Source: Stichopus chloronotus (taxonomy: Eukaryota; Echinodermata; Holothuroidea; Aspidochirotida; Stichopodidae). From it: a DNA stretch of 64,000 nt. Numbering within the stretch: the stretch's first letter is position 1; each line of letters begins with the position of its first letter. Of this stretch, positions 36,001 through 51,000 are shown piece by piece. Below the pieces are notes generated by a model, which ran no database searches, was not told the origin of the DNA, and saw only the letters and a program-made list of their open reading frames with translations. Location of the stretch: assembly GCA_021234535.1 (NCBI GenBank), contig CM037845.1, positions 7,680,143 through 7,744,142 on the forward strand. The letters are read 5' to 3'. A program made the position numbers and the translations under genes.

Positions 36001-39000
36001 TACTTTGCCTTGGCCAATATGCCATTAGACGGCGACAACGAGACCATTGCCGATGATTGGGTGAGATCCAAATTCCAAATGAGCGTCCCGATGTCGACGT
36101 ACCTCGTTTGCTTCGCCGTCTGTGACTTTATCTACGTTGAAAAACCAACCAAGAGAGGTGTTCAGGTAAATACCGCCGCCATCACATGATATCATACATG
36201 TTTGATCCTTCTCGAGGGGACACATCCTAACCTGACAGTACGTGTAGTCATCTCTTCATGTTGTATCGTGCAGCAAACTGGGCAGAGTCGTCTCCAGTCA
36301 CGATTTTTTGACTAAAAAAAGGAACAATATGCGAGGACGATTTGGAAAATAACCCACTGCAATGAAAATGCCCACTTTGTGAGAGTGAGTGTTTGCTGTA
36401 AAAATCAAAATTTTACCTCATTGACTGCTTGCAAACTATAAAGTGACTGAAATTACATAAAAATATAAAACTGTAGTGACAACACTATATCACTGTTTGC
36501 ATTTTCCCATCTAACCAGATGTCGGAATAAGGTTAACTGATTAAGACCAAGGACTTGGAAGCGTTAAACACTATCATTGCCTATACGATCTAAGTTGCCT
36601 TCAGTTATTGAATGTACAATATTTAATCATGCACTCCGTACATCACATGGGGGTAAGCCTTTACATGTCACGCCGTACCTTTACATAGGTAAACCAACCT
36701 TTAAAATTTGTCCTTGTCATATTAACACCGCTCCATGCAGTCACTTCTAACGCTACTAACAAGCACACAAATACGTGCCATCGATTAGTGTAGTACCAGA
36801 ATATCCAATTTGTGGGCTTTTGCTTATTTCAACACCGAATCACTTATCATTCAACGCAGTCAGTGTCTTTAAATTCTTAACAACAGTTGTTTGACTTTTG
36901 TACTGGTTCTAAATAGACCCTCATGGCGTTCAATAAAACGAGAAAGGATATATCTATGACTAAGCGTCTCTTAGATGATACCGTGGTAACGATTTATGTG
37001 TTTATCTGTCGTTATTTCTGTTTATTGACATTTATGATATGAACTGTGTCAACTGGGTCGGCCGCTGTTACGTTTTCTTGCAGAAGTCTGGCAATTGAGT
37101 TATTAACAGGGAGTCAAGTGTTTACTATACCCCGTGATGTTGCGTATGTTGATGGTACATGTATGCGTGTGTATGCTCTTCCAAAAGACGAGACAATGTT
37201 GTGAGACAAGGTAAAACTGCTTGCACTCACTAAAAAGTAAGTTCTGTCCTGTACCGTATAGTTTTTAATTACGTTAATTTGAAGCGAGTTACGACCATAT
37301 TCGAAGTTTGGAATACAACATTGGTAGATAGTACTGCGCAGAATGCATAGAACATTCATGATGGTCACTCTCTGCTTCTTTTGTGCTTTTGACCGCAGCT
37401 TTACATTTTAAACATTCATTTCAAATTTTACACCATTTGATAAGTTCACATTATAAAGCTGGGATGGTTGTTTATGTTTATGATCCATGCTGGACTCAGC
37501 AGGGGGTCTTGTAACGTACTAGTGGTCGTGAATTAAACAAAACAAGAAAGACAAAGTCCTCCCCTGAAAATTGTTGTTTGATATTGTCCATCGTACGTCT
37601 CTGATTGTTTTATCCTGACACTCACTTTAAGGCAGAAATAAAAAAAATACAGAACAAAAACGAAGGGGTTTCTAAAAGTGTGTATTCTTTACTTGCTTAC
37701 GTATTCTTTAGTCGTGTAGCAGTGATATCCTTTCACCCGTGAGTATATGTCTGCCTCACACGGTATGGTCACAAGGTGTTGTCAGTGGCCACATTTTTTG
37801 ACGTATTGAATCAGTCTATGATTGGTCAAATTTTGGGAGTGTACATAACACGATTGGATAGGAAAGTTGTCGTAGGACACAAAACATATCAATTGTAATT
37901 TTTAACTACTCATCAATGAACGATGTTTTTAAATTTTCCTTTCAGTTTCGAGTCTGGGCCCGAGAGGAAGCTAAAGATTCGGTTCAATATGCTTTAGATG
38001 TAGGAGCTGACATCATTGACTTCTTCGAGGACTACTTTGACCTTCCCTTCCCTCTGCCTAAGATGGGTAAGTTTTCTTCTTTCCTTCGCAACGTTGACCT
38101 GGTAACGTTTAGAATGTGAGCCCAAGGTGTGTGTATAAGGAGGGGGGGGGGGGGGGGAAGACGGTTTGTTCTCTTAGGTCTGCTCGTTTCGAAAACAAAC
38201 TTTACAATTGTTTCATGAAAATATCTCTCATAGCCTGAGAATAGGAATAGCTATGTAGGATAGCTGTACGGTTTGTAGCTGAAAGATTTGCACTGACGTC
38301 ATATATTTAATACAGCTTTTTCTGTCAATCTCCCGATGGCAAATGCACGCATGCGTAATTCTCTGTTTTTTTAAGGGGGGGGGGGGGGGTTTCGTTTCAT
38401 ATTCATTTATGTCTCTCCAGACTTTCCGCTGAACACGCCTTTGATAAATCTTATAAATAGAAGCAATCTGGCCAAAAATACTAGGCTACTTCCGTTACAG
38501 TTTTAGTTCAGCGTTAAGTCGTAGCTGAGTTTCCTGTCAACTTAAACTCTACGTACAAACTATACATAAACAAGCATATGCCTTCAAAAAAAAAAAAAAA
38601 AACGTACCACGAAAATTAATTAGGTGGTACTTACAGACGTCTTACTATGAACCCATTGAAAATTCGGTGTGTGTTCTGATGGAGGATCCTTAACAAACAT
38701 TAAATATGTTTGCTTATAAGGCCATAATGCACTAAGCGATTTCGTGACGAAGCGTTGGAACAATCATGATTCTCGTTTTTTTTTTCTTATTTTGACTTTA
38801 AGCAATGTGAAACTATTATCAGCAGTGTACTGTACACACATAGAGATATTTTATATACATAGATATTAGAGCAGATAATTTTGCTCTGATAAATTACAAA
38901 GTCATGCAGTATAGAATTAACGTTACTTCTTCTCCAACGGAGGTTACATTCTGTCGTTGCTTTCTGCTTGATTCGCTTGGTGATAAGTTACCAAAGGTTG

Positions 39001-42000
39001 ACGGTACTTCGAAGACCAAGTAGAACCAATGTAGCCTACGTAGGTTTACCGGTACGGTTGAGATGAGTAATCTCGTGGGATTAATAGATACCGCTTATAG
39101 AGGGATGCATGTAGGCAATTAAACAATGACTGGTTGTACTTCATGTTTGAGAAGTTTTTCGCTAATTTAGTCTCCTGTCTCTGTTAACCTGTCAGTCTGC
39201 CAGAGAGAATCTGTACTTTGCCATTATTATTACTACTGATATATTATTTTTTTTGTGAGACTGCCAGCAATGTGTGCTGGTTTCGATCGATTACTCAAGA
39301 GTCAATTTGTCTGTATGCCTCGGTCTGTAGTACTTGTTGGATGGCTGTGTGTGTATGTTTGTCGATCTGTCTGTCTGCCTATCAGTCCATCGATCCCTAG
39401 ATTTGCCTTAATTAATATCTGTTTTACTTATTTTGTTGCAGTCAATATTCTTCTTTGTTTGTCTGTGATACGCAGATCTATTATTTTATCATTTATCACT
39501 ACATTACCTTTCGTTTTGTTGTAGTTCGTTAGTCAGCCTGATTTCTTCTCAATTTTTCTGAATTTATCATTGCATCCGCTTGTTTTTTCACATTTGCTAC
39601 TTTCAGTCCGTATTTGTGTCGTTATTTGCGATTTGTTTGATTGTGTCACGGAATTCCGACAGAAACGAACGCAAATAAATGTGTATCCAAACAGGCGACA
39701 GAAGGAATGACAGCGTTGCTTAAAGTCTCAATTATGTCTGTAATTTCTCATTCAAATTTCAGGTCTTGATAAATTTAGTTTATAATGTTCAAACTATTTC
39801 TTGATTATAGGCTAAATGATAAAGACGTTCAATATAACAGTTAGACTAGGTAAACTGCAAGGGTGGTACCTGGTTAGCTGGTAACTTGTTACAGCCGTCT
39901 AAACTGGGCTTTGAGGCTTTGAGATCGACTTTGTAGTAACACTGGTATAGTTAGGCCAGCTGGGCAGGACGGCCACAGCTCTAAAGACGATTCCAGGAAA
40001 AAGTTGGTGTTAAACGGTGACGGGTGATTAAACACAATATGTAATCAGAACCGATGGTTAGGCTTCGGACAGCAAGGTTAAACGATATACAGTGCCATAT
40101 CAGATGGTTTGGCTTCGAACTGTTGAATAAGCAGTGTGTGAAAAATGGCAGCGGAGATTGACTGACAATTTTCATATTCAAATATATGGAAGATAAGTGC
40201 ATATGTCTCTTTCAGATTTTGTGACAGGTGATCTTTTCCCTTCCTTTGTCTTCCCTGAACTTCTGAACAAAGATAGATAACTAGATGATTGGCAGTACAA
40301 CTCATATTCCAGCTTTAAAATGCGTTTTTCAAATGATTTTTGTTGTGATTTCTACCTTAAAAAATTTACTTCCGCCATGACTTCATTTCATATTTCATTG
40401 GCATTTATTGATTTCCTTCAATTTAATTCTTCGACACATGTAGACATGATTGCCATTCCGGACTTCACCGCCGGTGCAATGGAAAATTGGGGACTGATCA
40501 CTTATCGCGAAACTGCTCTTTTATATACTGAGGGGGTATCGTCTCCAAGGAACAAGCAAAGAGTGTGTACTGTGGTGTCTCACGAACTGGCACATCAGGT
40601 TAGTTTGTTTTTTGAACGTTAAGAAAGAAATACATTAAAAAGATAACAAAGACAACTTCTTGTAATCCGAATATCTAGTTGAGTATCCGGGATGCTATCA
40701 TTTATTTGTGTGGTTCAAATGTTTTCTCCTGTCTACGATATTGTTTTGTTGTTATGAAACATGGGTTAAATATTTGCACTTCAAACACAGGTTATATTCA
40801 GACTTGTGAGGATTCCGTGTACGAGCTTGTAAAATTAGATGAACAGTAATGCAACTATAACCTGTGTGGGTTATACCAATCAGTTGGTGTATGCCTATAA
40901 CTATAGATGATTAGTGTATGAAGGAATTGTAGTTTGTATGCGATAATGATGTATGATTATCATACTATAACTAGGCCTATGTAGGCAACGGGTGAATGAA
41001 ATGTAGCTGTAGAAAATGAAAACAGGACTGTAACGAAGGTATACTGTAATCAGTGTACTACTTTTTATGTTCCCTAGCAACAGTTGGATAAACCTTTGCT
41101 CAAGTTGGTAATGCATTCCTCCTACTGAACTGTTGGGCTAAAACTAGCCAAATTTGTTGCAAAAATCACCCAGGCTCGTTATAGTAATGCATGGGCACTT
41201 TACAGGCAGGTAGTCAGCCCGCGTAGAGGGGTGGGTCTTTTTCCAAGATGTGGACCTTTTTCCAAATACGGAAGCGGCTGGCCCGTGTCGTAAGCATGCA
41301 GTTGCTATGGGTCCGGGCATGCTTCCAGGGAAAATTTTGATATCTGCAGATATCCTGCAGTCTGGAGCATTTTAGAGGACTTTTGAACACAACAGAAGTC
41401 CTTTTTCCCCAGGAATTCCACACAGTACACCACTTTTTGAGAAAAAAAAATCATACATGTGATCTGGTAGTATAGAATAACCTACATGTAAGGTCAAGAT
41501 TGTCTGGCTTCAGATGATACTGATTTTGATATAAACCTTTTCAAAACGAATGTTGTTCCATTGAAAAAATGTTAAGCACCAGGTAATAGGCTAAGCAATA
41601 AGAATGATCATGCAGTGAACTTGGTTAAATTTCTGAAATAAGGTTTTAAAAAAAACATAGCTTAAAGTACATAGTTACAGCCTGCATTATGTAGTCCACA
41701 GAGAACAACTAGTAGTATTGCAGAATTGCACTCTCAGATATCCATGTGAATGTCTGTTGTCTTTGATTGCTTTTAAAATTGTCGTGGCAGTGTGTCCCGG
41801 GCTTAATATTGTATCTATAGTTCAATGATATCCACGGTCACAATGGCATAACCATGTATGCGCGTTTTTGAGCTTATTATCTCATCACCCCACATAGTAG
41901 GCTATAGGCTGTGTATGTGGTGATGAGGTATTGTGCTCAGTTTGGGCCTGTATACAGCGACATAAGTGGAAAAGTTTTATATTCCTGCTAAAAGTGAACG

Positions 42001-45000
42001 GAAATTCGGCCTCCATATGTCAAGATAAGAGATATTTCATAGCATAGATATTTCAAACACAGGGCTGGAAAAATGGACCTCCCTCAAGTTGGGGTGGATC
42101 TTTCGAACGCCCCCCCCCCCCCCCCGCCTCCTGGCTATGGACCTGCTTTATTGCATTAGCCCGACGTTTAGCAGGAGGCATACGCACCCAACAGTTTTTT
42201 GGAGTGTATGAATATACAATCATTCGGGTAATGTATTTTTGTTGCCTTAATGCCCCTCAGGAAGGGATTCTTCCCTTAAAGTAAAGAGTGGGGGGAGGAG
42301 GGTTTGCTGCTTGGTCACTTTTGACATCCCTCTGATGACAACACATGACAACAGTACAGTTACAGGCTGTTACTGACAAAGTATTTGAATTTCACGTTGA
42401 AACGTCTTCCGTTCGATAGAATCTTTTGCAGCTTCTGAAATCCCACCGGGGTTTTGCCCCTCGAACCCCGCTAGGGACAATATGGCAGGCCCCTGGACCC
42501 CACACATTTGGACTTCGCGCTCGCGGTGGATGCTAGGCGTGCACAAGTTCAAATTCACGGGTACACCATAAACGTTCCCACCCCCCTCCCCACTCTCAAA
42601 CAGAGATTTACGCCGGTGTTGGTGTGTGACTGTTAGATAGCTACAGGGACTATATGCAATATGTACATTGATGTGATGCATCGCTATAGACATTTTGCAT
42701 GACTGTAGTGAGCTGAAGATACATAGCCAGTCACTATATGACTGCATAATACCATGTAATTCTGGTATAACCTGCCTTTTCATGGTTTAAGTTGTCACTT
42801 GCGTCTTTTCCTAATAGTTATTTGTCTCTTATCAGAAGTATATCAAGTGCGAGAGGGTAGAAGTTACACAAAACACTTGCGTAAAAACCCCCATTCATCT
42901 ATTTGCTTAAAGTAGAAACGTTGATTTCAGTATAGGTTGATAGCAGAGATCAATTTAAAGGTGGTCCGAAAAGTTTCAATCTTATCTCTACAATAACAGG
43001 AGCAGGTGTTTGATAAAGCTTTCAAATAATAAAACCAGAAGACGGTTACATAGTAAAATTACCCCTCCTTCCAATTGTAAATTTACACAGCTTATCTTTT
43101 ATCGGATTAATATTTAGACTGGGTAAGTATAAGCGGTGCGTGAGGCTGTTCTTATGGCTGCAGGTTTAAAGGAGCAGGTGTGTTCGGGAGCAAATCCGAT
43201 GATGAAACAACCAAGGTACTTCCTGCACTATGATATTTTGTCATCTCGTTGGTTTCATCTCATGTATTCTTGTCTGCATCTTATATTACTGAGTGGATAT
43301 GGGCACCGCATTTAAAGGAAAATGAGGTGTTTGTTCTACAGAAAGAATAAAAATAGATTTTTTAAGTTGAACCAATGTTGAGGATACAGAACGATACAAT
43401 ATTTAAAATAAGGAAGGACTTTTGCCCTCTTTCCAAGAAATTAGTTTCTTGTTTCTCAAGAGCTAGTTGTCACAAACACTCCTCAATCTTTTGCTACAAA
43501 AACGGAAAGCTGAAACATTTTACACTTAGGCACATTTCACGATGTCGGGATAAAAACTCATTACAAATTTGATGACAGGATGCTTAGAATATCCTCCTTT
43601 AAAGCATTCAAGGATTAAGTACCAACGATGAAAGAAAAAATGTGAACCCGGATGCAGATTTTGAGGTCAGGAAGAGTGACGTCATGACATGTCCTTCCCT
43701 AATGTTGTGACTCATTTGATGTTGAAGGTAGGCATATATAATACACTTATTGCTAGTTATCATTCGGTAGTATTCTTTCAAATGTAAGGCTTCTGCATAG
43801 TCAAGGTGCTCCCTGTTATGTTATTTAAAAGCTGTGAACAACTAATACCATCACAAATTTGGCAAAAATACACACAGTTAGTTTATCTTTGCGTTGCGTT
43901 CAAGTGTGTTTCCGACCCCTTTGCCCTTCAACGGAGCGGGGAGTTGCTACTGTAGCAAATCCCTGGACGGAGGTGGCTAGTTACCCTACATATCAGTTGG
44001 GAGATTTCTCAGCAAGTGATCACAGTGTTCAGCGTCGGTTTAAAGTCTCTAAGATTCGATCTTCTTCATTACTTTACCAACATATTTGTGTTTCCCTGTA
44101 AATTGAATATTGAAACACGCGTGTTAAAGTGTATGAAGTGTAAAAAAAAGGAAGCAATTATTGTAATTGTGACGATGCTAAGGACTTGTAAGCTGACGGA
44201 GAAAATACTTTCGTTTCAGACCTTTCTCCTCTCACTTTGGAAAACGTCGAAAAGTTTGTTTAGTTTCCCCGTACCCACGGTACAGTCGGAAAATGAAAAG
44301 TGCAATGGACATGAATGGTCATTGTGTTAGCTTTCAAAGAGGAGTAGCTTATGTATGGCAAAACAACTCTACTGCCTTTGGGGGACCCTCATTACGATAA
44401 AAAGTGTAGGTGTAAGTCAATGGGGAAATTAAAAGGAGGGGGGGGGGGTATGCTACCTCGAATTATCTTGAATTGATGACGATAACCCCCGCACTCGTAT
44501 ACTTTGTACGGTAATTCCTCCATCGCTCCCTGCTATAGGCAATACCAGGTAAGGGATGACGCGGTATAAATGGAAGTCGCCTGCCAGGAGAAGAACGTCA
44601 TGTGACCGTTACTGGAGACACACATAGAGATTGGGTGCAATATCCATATTTAGCCTTTATACTCGAAGTATACGTGTACGAACTGAAAGTTGCGTGTCAA
44701 ATGTACGACATTATTACACGAGGACTGCAGTACACTCTAATGCCATTTTGAGAAGTGTCAGTTGAAATCCAGTTCTAATTCTAAAGTTGAATGTACACGT
44801 CCTTTTTATCTTTTTTCCGTACAACATATGCGCGCTTTAACCCGTCACACCTACGGGAATAAGCTCAGCACTTTTAAGGTCCCATTTCTATGGTGGGACC
44901 ATAGAAAGAAATGCCCATAGCCTCCTATGAGCTCAAAGGAGCACCCCAATGGACAAAATGGCGTCAAACTGTCCGCTGCATGGCGGGTCACGTGCCGCGG

Positions 45001-48000
45001 GAGTGACTTGTCGGGCATGGTAGGTGAAAATAGTTTTTATACGTTCGTGCTCAATAAAAGCAACAGCATGCAAAAGTTCGAACGACGTGCACATCTCGGC
45101 AACGTTCACTGTACAGTACTGTCCTGCTAACTGAGACATGGCATCAGTTGTAGCAGAGTAACAGTGGAGTGATTTCCCAGGAATTTGTGTTGTCTTGTGA
45201 TTTCTACTTATTCTGTGCGACTAAGGTAAAATTTTCATCTTTTGTACATCTAGTTTAGCAGTCAACAATTTGAGCACACAAACTTATTATACTGACCGTA
45301 AGAGAACATTCCTGCAAGATGTGACCCTCCAGAATTAAAAGGTCATACATACTTGGGAAGAACCCAGAACTCATTCAGTCGGATGGCCGTGCATTATCTA
45401 GCAGATAAATCAAGGTCCATTTTAGAGTAAAATCACCCGGCGAATGAGAGCAATAAAAACAGATCAACAGTGATTTGTTGTCCGCTATTTCACACAGAAC
45501 AACGGTAGGCCTAGTACTTCTATCGAGCACGAACATTGTTGCCATGTTGTGAATCTTGTTTACCTTTTCTTGGGGTTCGTTTTCCATAAAAATGCGGTAA
45601 TTTACAAATCCAGAGATTCTTTCCATCTCGTCTTTTTCGTCAAAATCTTGTTTTGTGTATATGGACAAGGTTAATCAACTTCGTACCTGCGCATTAAGTG
45701 TGTGATAATGCACGATCGAGGGTTTATGCTCTCCCTGGACACCGCGCCCTCGTGTATCTCCTGCACTATTTGTATATATCATGTATTAACTTCAATTAAT
45801 GTACGATCCGGCGATTATAATCAAGAAAATGCTCAAGTATAGTGAAGGATCATTTGGTTTTTGTGTTTATTTTCTTCTTTCTATTTTCCTCACTAGTGGT
45901 TTGGCAACTTGGTGACACTAGAATGGTGGGACGACACATGGCTGAACGAGGGTTTTGCCAGCTACGTGGAGTACCTCGGAGTAGAAGAAGTTGAACCAGA
46001 TTGGGGAATGGTAATAAAACCTTAGGCTACATGTTTACTTCTCTTAAGTTGTATAGTAATACAACCACCTCCTCTCCTTCTTACCACCATTCACCGTGCT
46101 CAGGTGCCTAAGAATTCGGATTAGCAAGAATAGCGAGCTTTATTCTAAAGCCACACGCCGCAGATGAACGAAATAGCAATTTGATAAATAGCCACTGGCT
46201 ACACACAAAACCTCCATCCGTCAGTATGTTCATTGTTCATTTTAGGATTAATCTGAAAGTGTAACGCATCGAGTACGAGAAGCTGTACGCTGCAGCAAAT
46301 TGAGAAAGTAACTGTCAGAAATATTTAAAGAAAGATTTGGACGCGACTCATATGGTGGCCACATTTACTTTCTTTCATATATTTACTTAAGTCTGAGGTA
46401 TCGAACTCGGAAAATAAAGATTTCTCCAATCTGTTACTCTAGTCTCTGATCTGACCTGCATTAATTGTACCCTCACAAATCCTTTTGCTTTGGGTAGGGA
46501 GCTGCACCTCTATTAGGTGAACAGTGTCAACTACGACTGTTTATTATTGATCACTGCCGTCAATTGTTGCACTTAGTTGTTGCTAGCTCTTGCTATTGCA
46601 AGAGCTAGGGTTTAAAAGGTTTCAGGCTGTTGAAAGAATGTTACAAATCCTCCCGAAGCAGTTCTCAGTGTTTTCTTGAAGCTTTCCTAAAATCTTGAAA
46701 ATCGCAGCAAAGCCGATTAGTGTAACCTACGTCACATTTTATGCCTCTGGCAGAAAGGGTTGTTAATACCATTATGACAGTATTACCTCCATTGTTAACA
46801 CCGAGGGGTACATTTGCAACGATTTGCACACAGAATACATGGTCAAGCACTGGTTACGACAATATTGTAACCACACTTTTACTGACACCCCCATACCGTA
46901 ATTTAAGTAAAAGAGCACTGACGGAAGGGGAGGGGTTGAGATTCGGGGGGGGGGGAGGGTAAAGGGAAGAGTGGTGTAACTTAAGTTGATCACCGTGGTT
47001 GGTCTGTTCTGAATTAGAAAATACAAACAATTACGTAGTGCTCGTTAAAATATTGCCCAGATAATGTTAGGATCAGTTCAACGGAAGGAAATTTTAAAGT
47101 ATTTGAAGAAAATTGCAAGGTGGCGTGACGTAAATTTTCACAGAAGTGCCACTTGAAGGGGATAGGGGGTAGGGAATGGGTATATTTTCACAGAGACTCA
47201 TTTCAAACTAGTAACCAACTATAAAGGTAAGTCAAAATTGGTCAGTCTTGTTCACTTATAAGGCATCAAACCTGCTTGCGTCAAAGTCCACTTTGATAGA
47301 CGAAACAAGAGGGGTTGTGTGTTGTAAATATCTCAACTACCTAACATTCAAGCGATTGCAAGAATCACCGAATTCAGTGGCTGCAAGCGAATACATATTC
47401 GTTTGGAATCACACCGTCGTTTTGCATAATCATGAATAAACATGCTCACCGCCTTCTCTGATTTCTTTGTATCTCCTCCCCCAAAATAGAGCGAACAGTT
47501 TGTCGTCTTAGATTTACAACCAGTCATGAATATTGATGCTCTTCAAACCTCTCGTCCAATCATCGTCGACGTTGAAACCCCGGATGATATTACTCAACAG
47601 TTTGATTCCATTTCATATAATAAGGTACGTATGCACGGTTTTAAATGAGGAATGGGCAGATTCGATTTGACTGACCAAAAAAAAAACGGGACTACAAACT
47701 TTTTAAGAGATGGGACGTGGCATGGGCCCAGACCCTCTGATTTGTATGCACGTACAACTTCGATAATTGTAAAATGAGTCCATAAATCTATTACCCCATT
47801 CCGGACATTGACAGTGAATGCTTTTATTTTGCTATTTTTTTTTGATCAATTCATGAATTTTACGTTTCGGTGTGACTGAGACTTCAAAGTTCTGAATTGA
47901 CTGTTCTTAAAGTGAAAAGATCAACCCCCACGCATTGTGGCGTCATGGGTGTTTGATACAAACAAGACGTTTAAGTATGGTTAGAATTGTGTCTTTGCAG

Positions 48001-51000
48001 ACTCACACTATTGAGAAAATACCAATTGTCGTTTGGTCGGTTTCATTCAGAATATACTGTTGGAACCACGAACTCACTCATACATGAAAATTGATTTGTT
48101 TTCTTCTTCATTTCATTGTCTCGTTGTCTCAGGGTTCATCGATTATAAGGATGTTGCAAAACTTTCTTGGGGAGTCTACTTTCAAAAAGGGTTTGAACGT
48201 GAGTATATGTACATCTTAGTGCCCAGACATGCCGAAATCTAGCCCCCCCCCCTCCCACGGTCACTTTACTTGTGACCACTATTCATGTTAACCAGAAATC
48301 ATTTTAAATTAAGAAAATGGAAGAAAGCACACTAGAATCCATGAATCGACGTTTACAAAAACATTGACATCTACATTGAGGTCATCCAGCGGCCAAATCT
48401 TTGCTATTTTTTTCCTACTTGTGTATCTATGTCTATTCACAGAGTTATTTGAAAGCCTTCGCGTACAGTAACGCAGTGAACACCGACCTGTGGTACCATT
48501 TGACCATGGTGAGTGGGCAGGTTCATTGCTATTTGCAAACTTCCCTAAACGATGGCATTTGACGTCATTAAAGGAATCATGGAAATCTTTCCCATCCGTA
48601 GACCATATTCAGTCATTGTATTTGATCAGCCTACCGATAAGGATTACGAAATATATCTTTAGGCCTACATCATTTCACATAAGACAGGGATTGGGCTAGG
48701 GGTGATTTGGACTGCATGGGGTTTGGCAAACTGAAAAATGTCATGCTACATGACGACAACAACAAAGCTACGATACATATTGTTCCTACACAATGCTAAT
48801 ATTTAGCTAGGTTGGAGCTCTAGTTGCTTCTAGGATAAGCTAAACGTGTAACGATTGGTTTTTCTTCGAAGAGCACATGTAGCCTACACATGTTTGCCAC
48901 TAGTTTCCAGCTGTATACGCGACGGCACGATAATGTAACAGTGATTGCAATTTAAAGAACCGTACCTAGTTTCTATAGATTTTGCTCCAATTTTGACACG
49001 AACAAAAACTGCCTTCAAGGTACCAGGAGTTTTATTTAACACATTGAACTTTGACCCGACATCCCGCAGGCGGCTGAAGAAGACAATAAGGACGTTGACG
49101 TCACGGCGATTATGGAGACGTGGACACTCCAAATGGGATTCCCAGTGATAAACATATCGCGAACTTACGGTGGCGATGTTACATTTTCAGCAACTCAGCA
49201 TCGGTTTCTCTCCAACCCAGAGTCCGAAGAATTAGATACCTATCCAAATCTGGGGTAAGTACTTAAAAAACCAAATCAATTTCTGGACCACTTCTTCTCG
49301 TACAAAACAATTTTCTTTGCAAAATGGGATATACTTTCAATGTGGAAAATGGAATTTGCAATTCTTACATTTTTTTTCATCCTGAATTTGTACGTAAAAA
49401 GCACGTATAGACCAAAGATCGTACCAGACAATCGTGAATAGACGATATCTTGACTAAATGAAGGTTTGCTATTAGAGTTTAGAGGTTCCATCATTTAAAT
49501 TCCCTCAGAAAACAAAACGAAAAACGGATAAAAAAGGAAGATATAATTTCCCCAGACTTCAATTGCATTTTCTATTTTATGTGGACTTCTTCAGGTGTAG
49601 GAGGAACTTGCATTTCGTTTCAAGTCTATTTTTTCCCCTTTCTTATTGTTTTTGGCTATATCCATTACACCCTCCCCAAGTTGACTCTGGTTGTTTTACT
49701 ACTGTGCGAATTTCAAACATTGGCATGGTAGTATTCTGTATACTATGTCGGCGTGTAAGGCATCTGAAATATATTGATGGGACGAAAAAAAAAGCTAAAA
49801 GGTAAAATGTAAGTATAAAGTAAAACCACCGAAATATCGGCGTTTTTACTTTCAATTTGAAAGAATTAAACAACATAAGCTGATTTTAGAAAGCATAATG
49901 GAATGCTCGCCTGTGTTTTCATGATTTTGGTTCTTGTTTTTTATCTTACTTTTTGGATTGAATTATTATCTTTTTTTCTGATAAACTTCGTCGTCCCTGG
50001 ACGCTTGGTCCTATAACCAGTCAATTTTACTCTAGATGTAAAGATTTGCTCTCTTGAGACCATCACTGTTTTACTGGGTTTTTTTTTCTTGAAGATGATT
50101 TGCGACGAACTGGTGGATATAAACATTGACTTCCAAATCCGGTTTTATCCTTGACTCGGTGCTGAAACTGCATTTATGTCATAGCGCCACCCATTGTAGC
50201 AAATTTAGAAACCGTTCCCAGAATAGATCACACACACTGTCACCGATAAGACGCGTTTGATGTTTCTCTCTCTCTGAGCCTACATTAACCAAACAAGTTA
50301 ATGAGCTAATTAAGCTAAGGACATCAAATTGTCATGTATCAAGTCTTATCTTTAAAGGTTTCGCTCAATCAAACGTTTTTTCTCGTATGTGATATTATTG
50401 CTGGTCAGGCTGATAAAATTGGTGTTCAGTCTTTCGTTCATTCTCGATTATTGTATTGCTATATATTGGACCCAATGCACCGTTTTGCTCCAGTTACTAG
50501 TCTTTACTGTAGATAGGCCTACATCGTATACAGCGTAGATATAACGTTTACGGTATAGGCCGGTCTGCAGTAAGCGGTTTACAGTGCGCCCTTTAATGTT
50601 TATTGTTTGACAGGTCGACCTCCGTAAGTGAAATCCGTGCAAACAAAAGTTGCAAGTTGCGTGTCAAAGGCTATTCTTTTTGTATGTATAATGTTTTTTG
50701 TTTTCACGGGCAGGGGATTGTTAAACGCTGCTAGTAATGCATTCTTCTGCAGAATTTGTACACTAAGAAGATGTATGATCCCACAGAAATGCATCCCAGT
50801 TGGTTTACAGCTTTTGTAAGGGATATTCGGCTATTTGTGATGCATAACATGCAACGCAGTCTAAATTACACGCACTTGTTATCTGTTCTTCCTTTACTTT
50901 ACCCGATCTCTGTTTCTCTGATCTGCTGGAAGTGAACCAGGCTCAGCGTGAAAAGTACAAGACACGACCTGATGTAGGGCCACTACTACAATCGTTTTAC

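Noticed and set aside
45375..45668. 97-residue minus-strand frame inside ANPEP intron 5
   Set aside because: It reads like a plausible protein but has no recognised family, splice partners or repeat termini; insufficient to call a gene.
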